Shown: positions 54,893 to 63,412 of the stretch, piece after piece | Layout: each line of letters begins with the position of its first letter | How positions within the stretch are numbered: the stretch's first letter is position 1 | Origin: Flammeovirga pacifica | Lineage (GTDB): Bacteria; Bacteroidota; Bacteroidia; Cytophagales; Flammeovirgaceae | Direction of reading: 5' to 3' | NCBI RefSeq assembly: GCF_000807855.2 | Contig: NZ_JRYR02000002.1 | Location: 1,083,429-1,147,428 of the forward strand | Length of the DNA stretch: 64,000 nucleotides | Notes under the pieces: model-generated | Told to the model about the DNA's origin: nothing | Database searches by the model: none | What the model saw: only the letters and a program-made list of their open reading frames with translations | Position numbers and translations under genes: made by a program

Positions 54893-57292
54893 ATGAAACT
54901 AAATCAAACTAAACACATAATTCTGCTTTATATCATGGCTTTATTATGTACTTCAACAATGACTATGGCTCAAGAAAAGTCTTGGGACAATGCACAATGG
55001 ATCTGGCAACAAGAAGATGGTCCTTCCAACACTTGGATGAGTTTCCGTAAGACCATTCATATTGATAAGCTTCCTAAAACAGCGGAAACAAAAATTTCTG
55101 TAGATAGTAAATATTGGTTGTGGATTAACGGGGAAATGGTTGTCTTTGAAGGCGGTTTCTCTCGTGGACCAAGTCAGGCGGGAGAATGGGATAGAAAAAA
55201 AGGAATCATGCCTACCAATTCTTGGTATGAAGAAATTGATATATCGCCTTATTTACAAAAAGGAGAAAACACTATTGCAGTACTTACTTGGTATTGGGGT
55301 AGAATGACCCACAAAGGAACTCATGTTGATAGTAAAAAAGGGGGACTATTATTTCATTCAAAAATAGGAAAGCAAACTATTGTTTCTGACAAAAGTTGGA
55401 AAGCAATACAACACCCTGCCTATGATAATACTATTGAACCTGCTAGTAAAAATCTTACACAATATCCTGTGAAGTATGATGCTCAAAAAGCATTAAACGA
55501 CTGGACTTCGTCTGCTTGGTATACTTCTAGTTTTGATGATAAAAAATGGCTTCCTGCAGTTGAAAAAGGAAATGCTGGGGCTGCTCCTTGGTATGCATTA
55601 ATCAAAAACTATATACCAAGATTAATAGACCATGGGTTAGTGAATTATAGTAATCACGATCAGTTACAACTTCCTTTTACAAGTAATGGTGAGGTAATCA
55701 TTGCTCAGCTTCCTTTCAATAAACAAATTACCCCTTATCTAGAGGTGGAGGCTGAAGCAGGTAAAACTATTCACATCACTACAGATAATCGTTTAAATAA
55801 AATTACGGCTACCTATATTACCAAAGCTGGTAAACAATCTTTCGAAGGGTTTTCTTGGATGAATGGACATCAAATAAAATACACAATCCCTAAAGGAGTG
55901 AAAGTAATTGCCTTAAAATACCGTTGGTTAAGTGTTGGAGAAATGGCGGGTTCTTACAAGGTAAGTGATCCTTTCTACCAACGTTTATGGGAAATGGGTA
56001 ACAACACTCTTTTTGTGTGTGCAAGAGATAACTTTATGGACTGCCCCGATAGAGAACGTGCCTTATGGATTGGTGATGTTGCCGACCAAACTGGCTACTT
56101 ATTTTATAGCATGGATAATGCAGGGCATCAGCTATTGAAAAAGGCAATTATACAAACGTTGTCTTTCAGCGATGATAAAGTATTAGGTGCTTTAGGTCCT
56201 GCTCGTGTACGTGAGTTAGTTGGACAAAGTTTACAGTTTATTTCTCAAACTGTATGGCCTTATTATTATAACACAGGTGATCTAGAAACTTTAAAAGAGG
56301 CCTATCCTTTTGTCTATGATTATTTAACGTTGTTTCCGATGGGTGAAGATGGGTTGCCAGTTTACAGAATCAGACAAAGTTCCGATTCTTGGGATTGGTT
56401 AGATTGGGGAGTAAAAGGAACCACCGATAAACTACCTATGCAACCTGCTTATTACTATCAAGCGTTAATTCAAGCTCGAAAAATGGCAGAAGTATTGGGA
56501 CATAAAAAAGACATTAAGCTATACACAGAAAGAATCAATTCTATTAAGGAAAACTATGACAAGGTCTTTTGGCAAGATGGTTTTTATAGTTCAAATCCTG
56601 ATGAGTTTAAAGATGATAGAGCCAATGCTTTAGCGATTACTACAGGTTTAGCGAAGCCAGAAAATTACGATGCTATTGTAAAAAATGTGTTGATCCCTAA
56701 TAAATATAGTAGTCCACATTTTGAATGGGTGGCGGAAGAAGCGATGTTCATTGCAGGACATTACGATGCTTCTTTAGCAAGAATGAAAGCGCAATACGAG
56801 AGCCAAGTCAATTCTGGTTTATCTACTTTATATGAGATGTTTCCGAAAGGTGGTAGTTATAATCATGCTTGGAATGGATCTAACACCGTTTTAAGTAAAT
56901 ATGTAGCAGGTATACAACCATTGGATGTGGCTTGGGCAAGCTATAGTGTGTGTCCAAACCTTGTTCATATGACCTCTTTAGAAACCAAAGTTCCTACTGT
57001 TAAGGGTAACATTATTGCAGAAGTAAAATTGAATAACAATAAATACCAACTTCACCTAGAATCTCCTAATAAAACAACAGCTGTGGTGGGTATTCCTAAA
57101 CATCAAGCAGATATTATTGAAGTGAAAGCCAATGGAAAAACAATCTGGCAAAAAGGTGATTTCGTAAAAGGGGTGAAAGGTATTTCTTTCGACAAGAATC
57201 AAGATGATTTCCTTACGTTTTTAGTTGATGCAGGTGCTTGGGATTTTGAAGCATCACTTAAAGAAAAATCATCTAAGAAAGAGCTTAAATAG
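54893..57292 (+). CDS. GH78 alpha-L-rhamnosidase
   Basis: The 799-residue secreted enzyme has a signal peptide (residues 1-26) and the GH78 build: N-terminal beta domains starting AQWIWQQEDGPSNTWMSFRK, a WYWGRMTHKG region, the (alpha/alpha)6 barrel with the family signature NFMDCPDRERALWIGD (near residue 382), and a C-terminal beta domain (VPTVKGNIIAEVKL). Glutamate in DCPDRERALW is the expected catalytic-region acid. It inverts and releases terminal alpha-L-rhamnose from oligosaccharides after lyase and sulfatase action. It is a second GH78 besides the fusion at 22008, with a different barrel signature, so the two are probably complementary. The GH106-like gene follows at 29 bp, so they form an operon. 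Confidence 0.9.
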   Translation: MKLNQTKHIILLYIMALLCTSTMTMAQEKSWDNAQWIWQQEDGPSNTWMSFRKTIHIDKLPKTAETKISVDSKYWLWINGEMVVFEGGFSRGPSQAGEWDRKKGIMPTNSWYEEIDISPYLQKGENTIAVLTWYWGRMTHKGTHVDSKKGGLLFHSKIGKQTIVSDKSWKAIQHPAYDNTIEPASKNLTQYPVKYDAQKALNDWTSSAWYTSSFDDKKWLPAVEKGNAGAAPWYALIKNYIPRLIDHGLVNYSNHDQLQLPFTSNGEVIIAQLPFNKQITPYLEVEAEAGKTIHITTDNRLNKITATYITKAGKQSFEGFSWMNGHQIKYTIPKGVKVIALKYRWLSVGEMAGSYKVSDPFYQRLWEMGNNTLFVCARDNFMDCPDRERALWIGDVADQTGYLFYSMDNAGHQLLKKAIIQTLSFSDDKVLGALGPARVRELVGQSLQFISQTVWPYYYNTGDLETLKEAYPFVYDYLTLFPMGEDGLPVYRIRQSSDSWDWLDWGVKGTTDKLPMQPAYYYQALIQARKMAEVLGHKKDIKLYTERINSIKENYDKVFWQDGFYSSNPDEFKDDRANALAITTGLAKPENYDAIVKNVLIPNKYSSPHFEWVAEEAMFIAGHYDASLARMKAQYESQVNSGLSTLYEMFPKGGSYNHAWNGSNTVLSKYVAGIQPLDVAWASYSVCPNLVHMTSLETKVPTVKGNIIAEVKLNNNKYQLHLESPNKTTAVVGIPKHQADIIEVKANGKTIWQKGDFVKGVKGISFDKNQDDFLTFLVDAGAWDFEASLKEKSSKKELK

Positions 57293-57321
57293 TTTCAATT
57301 CTACTTTTCAAAATTACGAGA

Positions 57322-59577
57322 ATGAAACCATTATTTTTTATCATTGGAGGGTTACTGATCGGGAGCATTATTTGCTCCTGTCAAACCCAACTGGAATCCG
57401 ATTTCAAAAACCCACCAAATTCCTATAAACCAATGCCGTTCTGGCATATCAATGGTGCTCTCACTAAAGAAGGCATCAGAAAACAGATGTTAGATGCTAA
57501 AGCTGTTGGTTTTACAGGAGTAAGTTTATTGCCCTTAGCAGAAAAAAGCCCTACAAGACCTGGTACAAGTCCTCAATTTCTATCAGAAAACTATTTTGAG
57601 AGATATCAAGATATGATGGATGTTGCTGAAGAACAGGATATGGAAATTATTCTTTATGATGATAATGATTTCCCTAGTGGTATGGCAGGTGGCAAAATGG
57701 AACAACTGTATCCAAAACATACCATGAAACGCCTTGATAAAATTGAGATAGAGATTGAAGGTCCTCTCATTTTTAATCAAAAAATACCAGGTATTCAATT
57801 GATGTCTGCGGTAGCTATTCATAAAGAAACGAATGAAAGAATTGATATTAGTTCTTTTGAAAAAAATGGTCGTATTTCTTGGTCAGTTCCTCAAGGACAA
57901 TGGACGATTATGTTGTTCCCATTAATGAAAGACGATTTCCATAAGAAATATTTATGTATGGACTTTATGGATACTGTTGCTGTTCGTCATATGATTAATG
58001 AAACATATGAAAAATATAAAGAACGCTTCGGTCAGTATTTTGGGAATAGAATCAAAACTACATTTTTTGATGACGTTGGATTTTGGAAACACCCTCGAAA
58101 TTGGACGGGGACGTTTAACCAAAAATTTGAAGAACTGAATGGTTTTGATCCTAGACCTTATTATCCTGCTTTGTGGTATGATATTGGTCCTGAAACCGAA
58201 GCTATTCGAAATGCTTTTTTTAATACCAGAGCAGAACTATTGGCTGAAGGGTTTCCTAAATTGGTAGCACAATGGAATGAGGAAAATGGCTTAAGAAGTA
58301 CGGGGCATCCTCCTGGAAACTATGACCCTACACCAATTGATATGAATGCCGACATTTTTAAGTTTTACCGTTATACACAAATACCTTTAACAGATGCCAT
58401 AATTGGTTATCAATTTGGGCAAAACGGTCATAAACTTATTAGTTCAGCGGCTGATTATTATGACCGCCCTTTGGTTTCTACAGAAATATATGGAGCCTAT
58501 AAAGAAGCTCACTTTGATTCCTTGATGCTCTATCGGTCAGTGATGGATTTATTTGTACGAGGCGTAAATATGGTTATTCCTCATGGTATGTGGTATAATC
58601 CCAAAAAAGTATATATCGCTCCATTAGTTTCACCTTATAGTGCAAAACTAAAAGATGCTCTCCCAGCCTATTCGGAATATGTTGGAAGGTCTAGTTTAAT
58701 GTTACAAGGGGGAAGAAAAGTTGCTGAAATTGGTGTTCTATATCCTTTTGAAGAATTAGCAGGGTGGTTCAGGTTTGATAATCCTGATAATGTACGTCAG
58801 GGTTTTTACATTTCTCCCATCACAGATTATCAAATTATAAGTGGATGGTTAACCAATGATATACGTAGAGATTTCACCTTTGTTCATCCAGAGCTATTCT
58901 TAGATAAAAAGTATAGTATTCGTGATGGATTAGTAAGGTTAAATAATCAAGAAAACTTCCAAGAATATAAAGTCATGATAATGACAGGAAGTAAAATCAT
59001 CTCATTAAAAACCTTAGAAAAACTAAAGAGTTTTTATGATAAAGGAGGTACAGTGATTGCAACTACTCAATTACCATATAAATCTACTGAATTAGGCAAG
59101 GATACAGAAGTTATTTCAATTATTAAAGAGATGTTTAATGTCACACCCAAAGAAGACACTAAATTATTATCTGCAATACAAAATAATAATAATAATACTC
59201 AAGGTGGTAAAACTATATTTATCCCACAGCCTACAAAAGAACAATTAGAAAATGTATTGAAAGAATATCAAACAGATGCTGATGTTCTATTTCCTGATAA
59301 TCCTATATTGGGTTCTGATTTTGGGAAATTCTCTTATTTACATAAAATAAAAGAACGCAAAAACATTTATTTATTTACTAATTCTAGTAATGAAGATATA
59401 ACTACTAAAGTTTGGCTAAGAGGAAAAATAGTGCCTGAATTGTGGAACCCACATACGGGTAAAATCACCTCTGATATAAAGCACACTTATGTAAAAAGAA
59501 ATGCTATCGATTATACTGAAGTAGACATACATTTACTCCCAGTTAAATCCATATTCATACTAGCAGATCAAAAATAA
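57322..59577 (+). CDS. GH106-like alpha-L-rhamnosidase family protein, lipoprotein
   Basis: The 751-residue lipoprotein (Cys18 or Cys20 in IICSC) begins like GH106 enzymes: PMPFWHINGALTKEGIRKQM, then LDAKAVGFTGVSLLPL, a TIM-barrel start. Further signatures include EIILYDDNDFPSGMAGG, TTFFDDVGFW and STGHPPGNYDP, and a C-terminal beta region (KVWLRGKIVPELWNPHTGKI). It is shorter than typical GH106 members (often around 1000 residues or more), so it may lack a C-terminal domain or belong to a related unclassified clade. It probably removes rhamnose or a modified rhamnose. It is the second gene of the GH78 operon and ends in a good terminator. Confidence 0.75.
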   Translation: MKPLFFIIGGLLIGSIICSCQTQLESDFKNPPNSYKPMPFWHINGALTKEGIRKQMLDAKAVGFTGVSLLPLAEKSPTRPGTSPQFLSENYFERYQDMMDVAEEQDMEIILYDDNDFPSGMAGGKMEQLYPKHTMKRLDKIEIEIEGPLIFNQKIPGIQLMSAVAIHKETNERIDISSFEKNGRISWSVPQGQWTIMLFPLMKDDFHKKYLCMDFMDTVAVRHMINETYEKYKERFGQYFGNRIKTTFFDDVGFWKHPRNWTGTFNQKFEELNGFDPRPYYPALWYDIGPETEAIRNAFFNTRAELLAEGFPKLVAQWNEENGLRSTGHPPGNYDPTPIDMNADIFKFYRYTQIPLTDAIIGYQFGQNGHKLISSAADYYDRPLVSTEIYGAYKEAHFDSLMLYRSVMDLFVRGVNMVIPHGMWYNPKKVYIAPLVSPYSAKLKDALPAYSEYVGRSSLMLQGGRKVAEIGVLYPFEELAGWFRFDNPDNVRQGFYISPITDYQIISGWLTNDIRRDFTFVHPELFLDKKYSIRDGLVRLNNQENFQEYKVMIMTGSKIISLKTLEKLKSFYDKGGTVIATTQLPYKSTELGKDTEVISIIKEMFNVTPKEDTKLLSAIQNNNNNTQGGKTIFIPQPTKEQLENVLKEYQTDADVLFPDNPILGSDFGKFSYLHKIKERKNIYLFTNSSNEDITTKVWLRGKIVPELWNPHTGKITSDIKHTYVKRNAIDYTEVDIHLLPVKSIFILADQK

Positions 59578-59607
59578 CTCTTTATTAGGGACTTCAGTAT
59601 TATATAT

Positions 59608-59663
59608 AAAAACGACTTATATGGAAACTATCAGTGATAAAACACCTAATAAGTCGTTTTTTT
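59608..59663 (+). terminator. Terminator of the GH78-GH106 operon
   Basis: Arms AACGACTTAT / ATAAGTCGTT (59611-59620, 59649-59658) flanked by an A-run and a T-run, with a 28-nt loop. It lies 30 bp after the stop codon. Confidence 0.8.
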
Positions 59664-59953
59664 GTCACCTAAAATGGGCTACAATTGAAAGGATAGTAGA
59701 TGAATCACACAAAGAGATATCTCTCTCAGAAAGATCGTAAAATAACTAAGCCACAATACGTCCTCTATCAGTACAATCAAAGGGTTGTAATTAAAAGTTC
59801 TTCACCCTTAAATCTTGTAAAAAATAACTTCAGGAATTATTTGAAATTGATCCCCAAAAGGTCAAATTTGGGATACGCTTGATATAGACGGTATTGATTT
59901 AGATGACATTTTAAATATTATTTATGTCTGTTCGAGCCAAATAAAAATGAAAT
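59664..59953 (+). other. Possible decayed coding DNA between PUL and Zorya-like operon
   Basis: About 290 bp. A 60-codon plus-strand frame (59700-59882) and short frames after it (for example DTLDIDGIDLDDILNI at about 59869-59916) have protein-like composition but shift between frames. No family is recognised. It may be a remnant left where the defence operon joined the polysaccharide region. Confidence 0.25.
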
Positions 59954-60745
59954 TTATAAAAAAGTGAATTTCTTTTTAAAAGCATCCAATTCCAATTTCA
60001 TCGTTCCTTTCGAAAAGTTTAATATGTGTCTTTCATCTACTTCTGAATGACATTTAATACAAAGACATTTTAAATTAGTCTCACTATTATTTGTTTTATC
60101 GCCATCTACATGATGTACGTGCCACCACCTTCTATCCATTTTAGATAATGGTTCAATTGAACAAACTTCGCAAATGTAATTATGACGACTTCTATATACC
60201 CTACTAATTTTTTCCTTGTCTTTCACATAACCATGAATATCTACCTCAATATTATTTGATTCTATTTCACTTTTATCCAAAGAATCAAAGAAATCTTCCG
60301 TGGTGTGAATATCTTCCATTATAGCTTTTTTACAGTAGGTACACATTTCTAAAGCCTGATCTTTATATAGATTTCTCGAAGACTTATCTATAAGATCGTT
60401 GACACTTGAGTTTGAAAATTCATATCTTATTTTGAAATTACCTCTATTAATAAATTCCTGAATCGTTTGACACTGTGTAACATGAAATTTTGGATAAGAA
60501 CCATATTTTTCAATCCATGGTTCTTTTATAAACATATAACCTTTGTGACTTTTCCCATCGTATTCAAGATGTATTCCTTTAGCATCAAACTGAATAGAGC
60601 CCTCTTTATAAGCCTTTTCAAAATTGACCCCTTTTATTATTTTAAAACCAGTATTTGCCTGTATCTCAGGAAATCTAAGTTGATCTAATTTATTTTTTAG
60701 GTATTCAAAATTATATAGCATAACTATTCCGTTTTTTTCACCCAT
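59954..60745 (-). CDS. zorE: HNH endonuclease, ZorE-like effector of a Zorya type II-like system
   Basis: The 263-residue protein has no signal peptide. Residues 1-130 are a unique helical/beta region, with a cysteine pair C135-x2-C138. The C-terminal HNH domain shows Cys192/Cys195 (ICEVC), His211/His212 with Asp214 (WWHVHHVDGD), Asn224, Cys229/Cys232-His233 (CIKCH) and His240. The fold cuts DNA in many defence systems. It is third in a tight operon and overlaps zorB by 22 bp; an ATG at 60721, 2 bp past the zorB stop, is the alternative start. ZorA-ZorB-HNH order is that described for Zorya type II, where ZorE is an HNH nuclease. The symbol is given on gene order and domain, without a homology search. 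Confidence 0.72.
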   Translation of the reverse strand: MGEKNGIVMLYNFEYLKNKLDQLRFPEIQANTGFKIIKGVNFEKAYKEGSIQFDAKGIHLEYDGKSHKGYMFIKEPWIEKYGSYPKFHVTQCQTIQEFINRGNFKIRYEFSNSSVNDLIDKSSRNLYKDQALEMCTYCKKAIMEDIHTTEDFFDSLDKSEIESNNIEVDIHGYVKDKEKISRVYRSRHNYICEVCSIEPLSKMDRRWWHVHHVDGDKTNNSETNLKCLCIKCHSEVDERHILNFSKGTMKLELDAFKKKFTFL

Positions 60746-61467
60746 TCTTCTACGACCTTCTGACTATTTGTGATTATTCTAAATTCAACACGCATAGATT
60801 TTTTCCTATCAATATCATTACCTGATTCGAATTTAAAATCCCCTTCTTGATCTAATGCTTTACCATAAGCTAAACCATTTGAAGTGGTAATAAATCTTAG
60901 TCTTGATTTATTTTGGTCAGATAAGTTAGTATAGTACGGTTGATGCATCATAGTGTTTAATACTTTATTAGATCTTTTCTGAGATAACACTAACATTTTC
61001 TCATAATATTCTTGATCAAACTCATACGATTTTTCACGAATTCCCGTGTGTCCCTCAATTCGTATTTCTGATATATTATCTATGTACTTGGGGTCTAATA
61101 CTACATTATAAAACAAAGGAGTAAACTCTTTAAGAAATTTATTAAACTCCATTGTAAGCTCTACCTTTTGATCATACCTCTGTGAAGGGAACAAAGAACT
61201 TGCATCTGTTATCTGAATGGATAAATCCGGATTTACCACTAAGTTATATTTTGAAAATCTATTAGTAAAAGTACTATCTAAAGTGACATAAAGGCTTTGT
61301 TGTACTTTTTTATAATCCTCAATAATCACATTAATTTCTTGCTCTCTTTTTTGTACTTCATTAATATAAGAAATCGCAATAAACATGAATATTACCATTA
61401 AACCAGTCATGATATCACTAAAGGATACCCAATTCGAATCATTACTTTTTTTTGTCTTAAAAGCCAT
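60724..61467 (-). CDS. zorB: ZorB-like stator protein of a Zorya system
   Basis: The 247-residue MotB/OmpA-type protein has a short cytoplasmic start and one transmembrane helix carrying the ion-conducting aspartate: SFSDIMTGLMVIFMFIA, Asp18. In known ZorB an Asp in this position is essential. The C-terminal OmpA-like domain binds peptidoglycan (ISEIRIEGHTG and LSQKRSNKVLN). The usual GHTD is GHTG here, a small deviation in the glycan-binding loop. ZorA and ZorB form a ZorA5B2 proton-driven motor that senses phage entry and signals to the effector. Its ATG is 2 bp after the zorA stop, so the genes are translated together. Confidence 0.85.
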   Translation of the reverse strand: MAFKTKKSNDSNWVSFSDIMTGLMVIFMFIAISYINEVQKREQEINVIIEDYKKVQQSLYVTLDSTFTNRFSKYNLVVNPDLSIQITDASSLFPSQRYDQKVELTMEFNKFLKEFTPLFYNVVLDPKYIDNISEIRIEGHTGIREKSYEFDQEYYEKMLVLSQKRSNKVLNTMMHQPYYTNLSDQNKSRLRFITTSNGLAYGKALDQEGDFKFESGNDIDRKKSMRVEFRIITNSQKVVEEWVKKTE

Positions 61468-61469
61468 AA

Positions 61470-62891
61470 TTATTTATAGTTGGTAATAATTCTTTGAATT
61501 AAAGTATCTAAATTTTGAAGAGTGTCGTTCAACCTTACATAAAATTCTTCATTAATACTTTCAACATCATTCGCTAGTTGTTGATTAGCATTAGAAATGA
61601 TATGTACACCTTCTGTTAATTGCGATTTAGTCCCTTCCCAGAAGACTTCATTAATATCTTTTATCTTCTCTATCTCCTCTAATCTTACTAATAATTTTGC
61701 TACACTATCAGTAAAATTCATTTGATTTCTAACCCAATTATTTAACTTTTCAGTAGTCTCATCAAAAGCTGTTGTATTTTCTTTCATGGTGTCAGCTGTT
61801 GAAGATAGTTTTGTTGCTATCTCCTTAAACTTGGTATCATTGATCATTACTTCTTGTAAGTCAATAATTAGCTTTTTCAAATCACTATCCTTATCAGTAA
61901 GTTTACTTGTATTTTCAGTAATAGTCTTGATTGATGAAGATGTGGATTCAATGTTAGAAGTAACTTGATTAAACTGTTCTGTTAATGTAGACACCATTTT
62001 TTTATTTTCTTGCTGCCATGTATTTAACTTTTCAACACTATTATTTAACTCACTAAAGTTTTCTTGAACTAACTTTTCTACAATAGAAGACATTTGCTGG
62101 TTGAAATCTTCAGTAGCTTGTTTCATTACTCCCACTAGAGCTTCAGTATTATTTTTTGCAAGTAGCTCAGAAAATTCATCAAACTTCCTCGAAATTAATT
62201 CGTTATTTTCCTTCATCGAATCAATTATCCATTTGATATTATCAGTATTCTTCTTTGCAAATTCTGATTGTTCGAGTCGTAAATTCTTAATTTGAGATAA
62301 TAAACTTGTTTCTTTATCTCCTCCTAATGCGGTTAATACTTCATTTAAAGTCTTATTTTGGGTATTTTGTTCGTTTTTTAAATCTAAAAATTGAGTTCGC
62401 AACTTTACTAAATGTGTTGATAAACTTTGATCGTTATCACTAGATAAAGATTTAGCAATCAATTCTAAGTTTTCAGTATTTTGTTTTTGGCTCTCAATTA
62501 TATTTTTGTTTATCTCTTGAAGTAAACCTACCTCACTTGTAGAAGTAGATGGAGCTTTTGACTCAGCTAAGTGTAAGGTATACTGGGAAACTTTTCCAAA
62601 AAATAAAGAAAGAATAATACCAAATATAGATGTTGTAAAGGCTGTTTTTAATCCTTCTAATAAGGAGGGAATACTACCCGTAATATCATTTACATCAAAC
62701 CCCCTTAAACCAAAATATATTCCTACGAAGGTTCCTAATACTCCTATTGTTGTAAAGACACTTGGTATTGAATCAAATACATAAGGGACCACCCTATCTA
62801 ATCCTTTTTTCCATACTCTATGTGAATAATAAGTTGAAAATATAGCCCAACCAATTAATAGGCTATATATTAATAACATGTATACTTCCAT
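61470..62891 (-). CDS. zorA: ZorA-like MotA-family motor protein with long coiled-coil tail
   Basis: The 473-residue protein has three transmembrane helices (about 4-20, 43-62, 83-99). The MotA/TolQ/ExbB motif is TIGVLGTFVGIYFGLRG, with polar residues lining the channel. The remaining 370 residues are a long cytoplasmic coiled coil of regular heptads, rich in Asn, Thr, Glu and Ser. In Zorya this tail extends from the motor into the cytoplasm and recruits effectors. The tail is of the shorter, type II-like length. It is the first gene of the operon. The 520 bp upstream hold no gene that I trust, so a promoter should lie just before 62891. A second ATG at 62879 is possible. Confidence 0.84.
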   Translation of the reverse strand: MEVYMLLIYSLLIGWAIFSTYYSHRVWKKGLDRVVPYVFDSIPSVFTTIGVLGTFVGIYFGLRGFDVNDITGSIPSLLEGLKTAFTTSIFGIILSLFFGKVSQYTLHLAESKAPSTSTSEVGLLQEINKNIIESQKQNTENLELIAKSLSSDNDQSLSTHLVKLRTQFLDLKNEQNTQNKTLNEVLTALGGDKETSLLSQIKNLRLEQSEFAKKNTDNIKWIIDSMKENNELISRKFDEFSELLAKNNTEALVGVMKQATEDFNQQMSSIVEKLVQENFSELNNSVEKLNTWQQENKKMVSTLTEQFNQVTSNIESTSSSIKTITENTSKLTDKDSDLKKLIIDLQEVMINDTKFKEIATKLSSTADTMKENTTAFDETTEKLNNWVRNQMNFTDSVAKLLVRLEEIEKIKDINEVFWEGTKSQLTEGVHIISNANQQLANDVESINEEFYVRLNDTLQNLDTLIQRIITNYK

Positions 62892-63412
62892 CAGGTAAAA
62901 TCTCTGTTTGCTAGTGAATCATAAAATTAGATTTTGCTAAAATATTCTATAAATATGGATTTTAATTATATTGTTGGTCTATGTTAACACTAATAATGAT
63001 TATGTATGGGATACGAACATTATTCATGTTGTTTCATAAATAAACAAACACTAAATACCTTAATATCAACCAAAAGTATAAATCACTTTACTTTTTAAAT
63101 CCCCAAAATAATGTTTTAGATAGTAATTTTAGTGGCTTATCATTTTTCACTTTACCGTTTATATACAAAAAAATATCATTGTAATAGAAAGTAAAAGAGA
63201 TCTTCAATAAAAAGAAAAAACACCTCCAGTAAAACCAGAGGTATTTCAAAATAATCAATATGTATTTAAAACTAACTCTACAATTCATTACGCTTTTTAA
63301 GTGTAAATTCAATTAATTGAATCGTAATGAAATTTCTTTAAGTCGTTTGGATGGTATATCTCTTGAAAGCAGCATTATCAATACTCAAGTGATAACTATC
63401 GACTTTAATCAA
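62892..63412. other. Intergenic region between Zorya-like operon and amidohydrolase
   Basis: 520 bp of A+T-rich DNA with a minus-strand terminator (63211-63245). A 74-codon minus frame at 63088-63312 runs through that hairpin and is probably not a gene. No relic is recognised. Confidence 0.4.
63211..63245 (-). terminator. Terminator of the amidohydrolase gene
   Basis: Stem ACCTC / GAGGT with internal CCAG-type pairing (63222-63242). On the minus strand a T-rich tract follows (A-run at 63211-63220 on the plus strand). It lies 170 bp after the stop codon. Confidence 0.6.

Noticed and set aside
59700-59882. 60-codon plus-strand frame after the GH106-like gene
   Set aside because: No family resemblance, and neighbouring frames continue the same type of sequence; too weak for a gene, recorded only as possible decayed DNA.
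63088-63312. 74-codon minus-strand frame beyond the Zorya-like operon
   Set aside because: It runs through a terminator hairpin, is very rich in Phe/Leu/Lys, and has no recognisable feature; treated as spurious.
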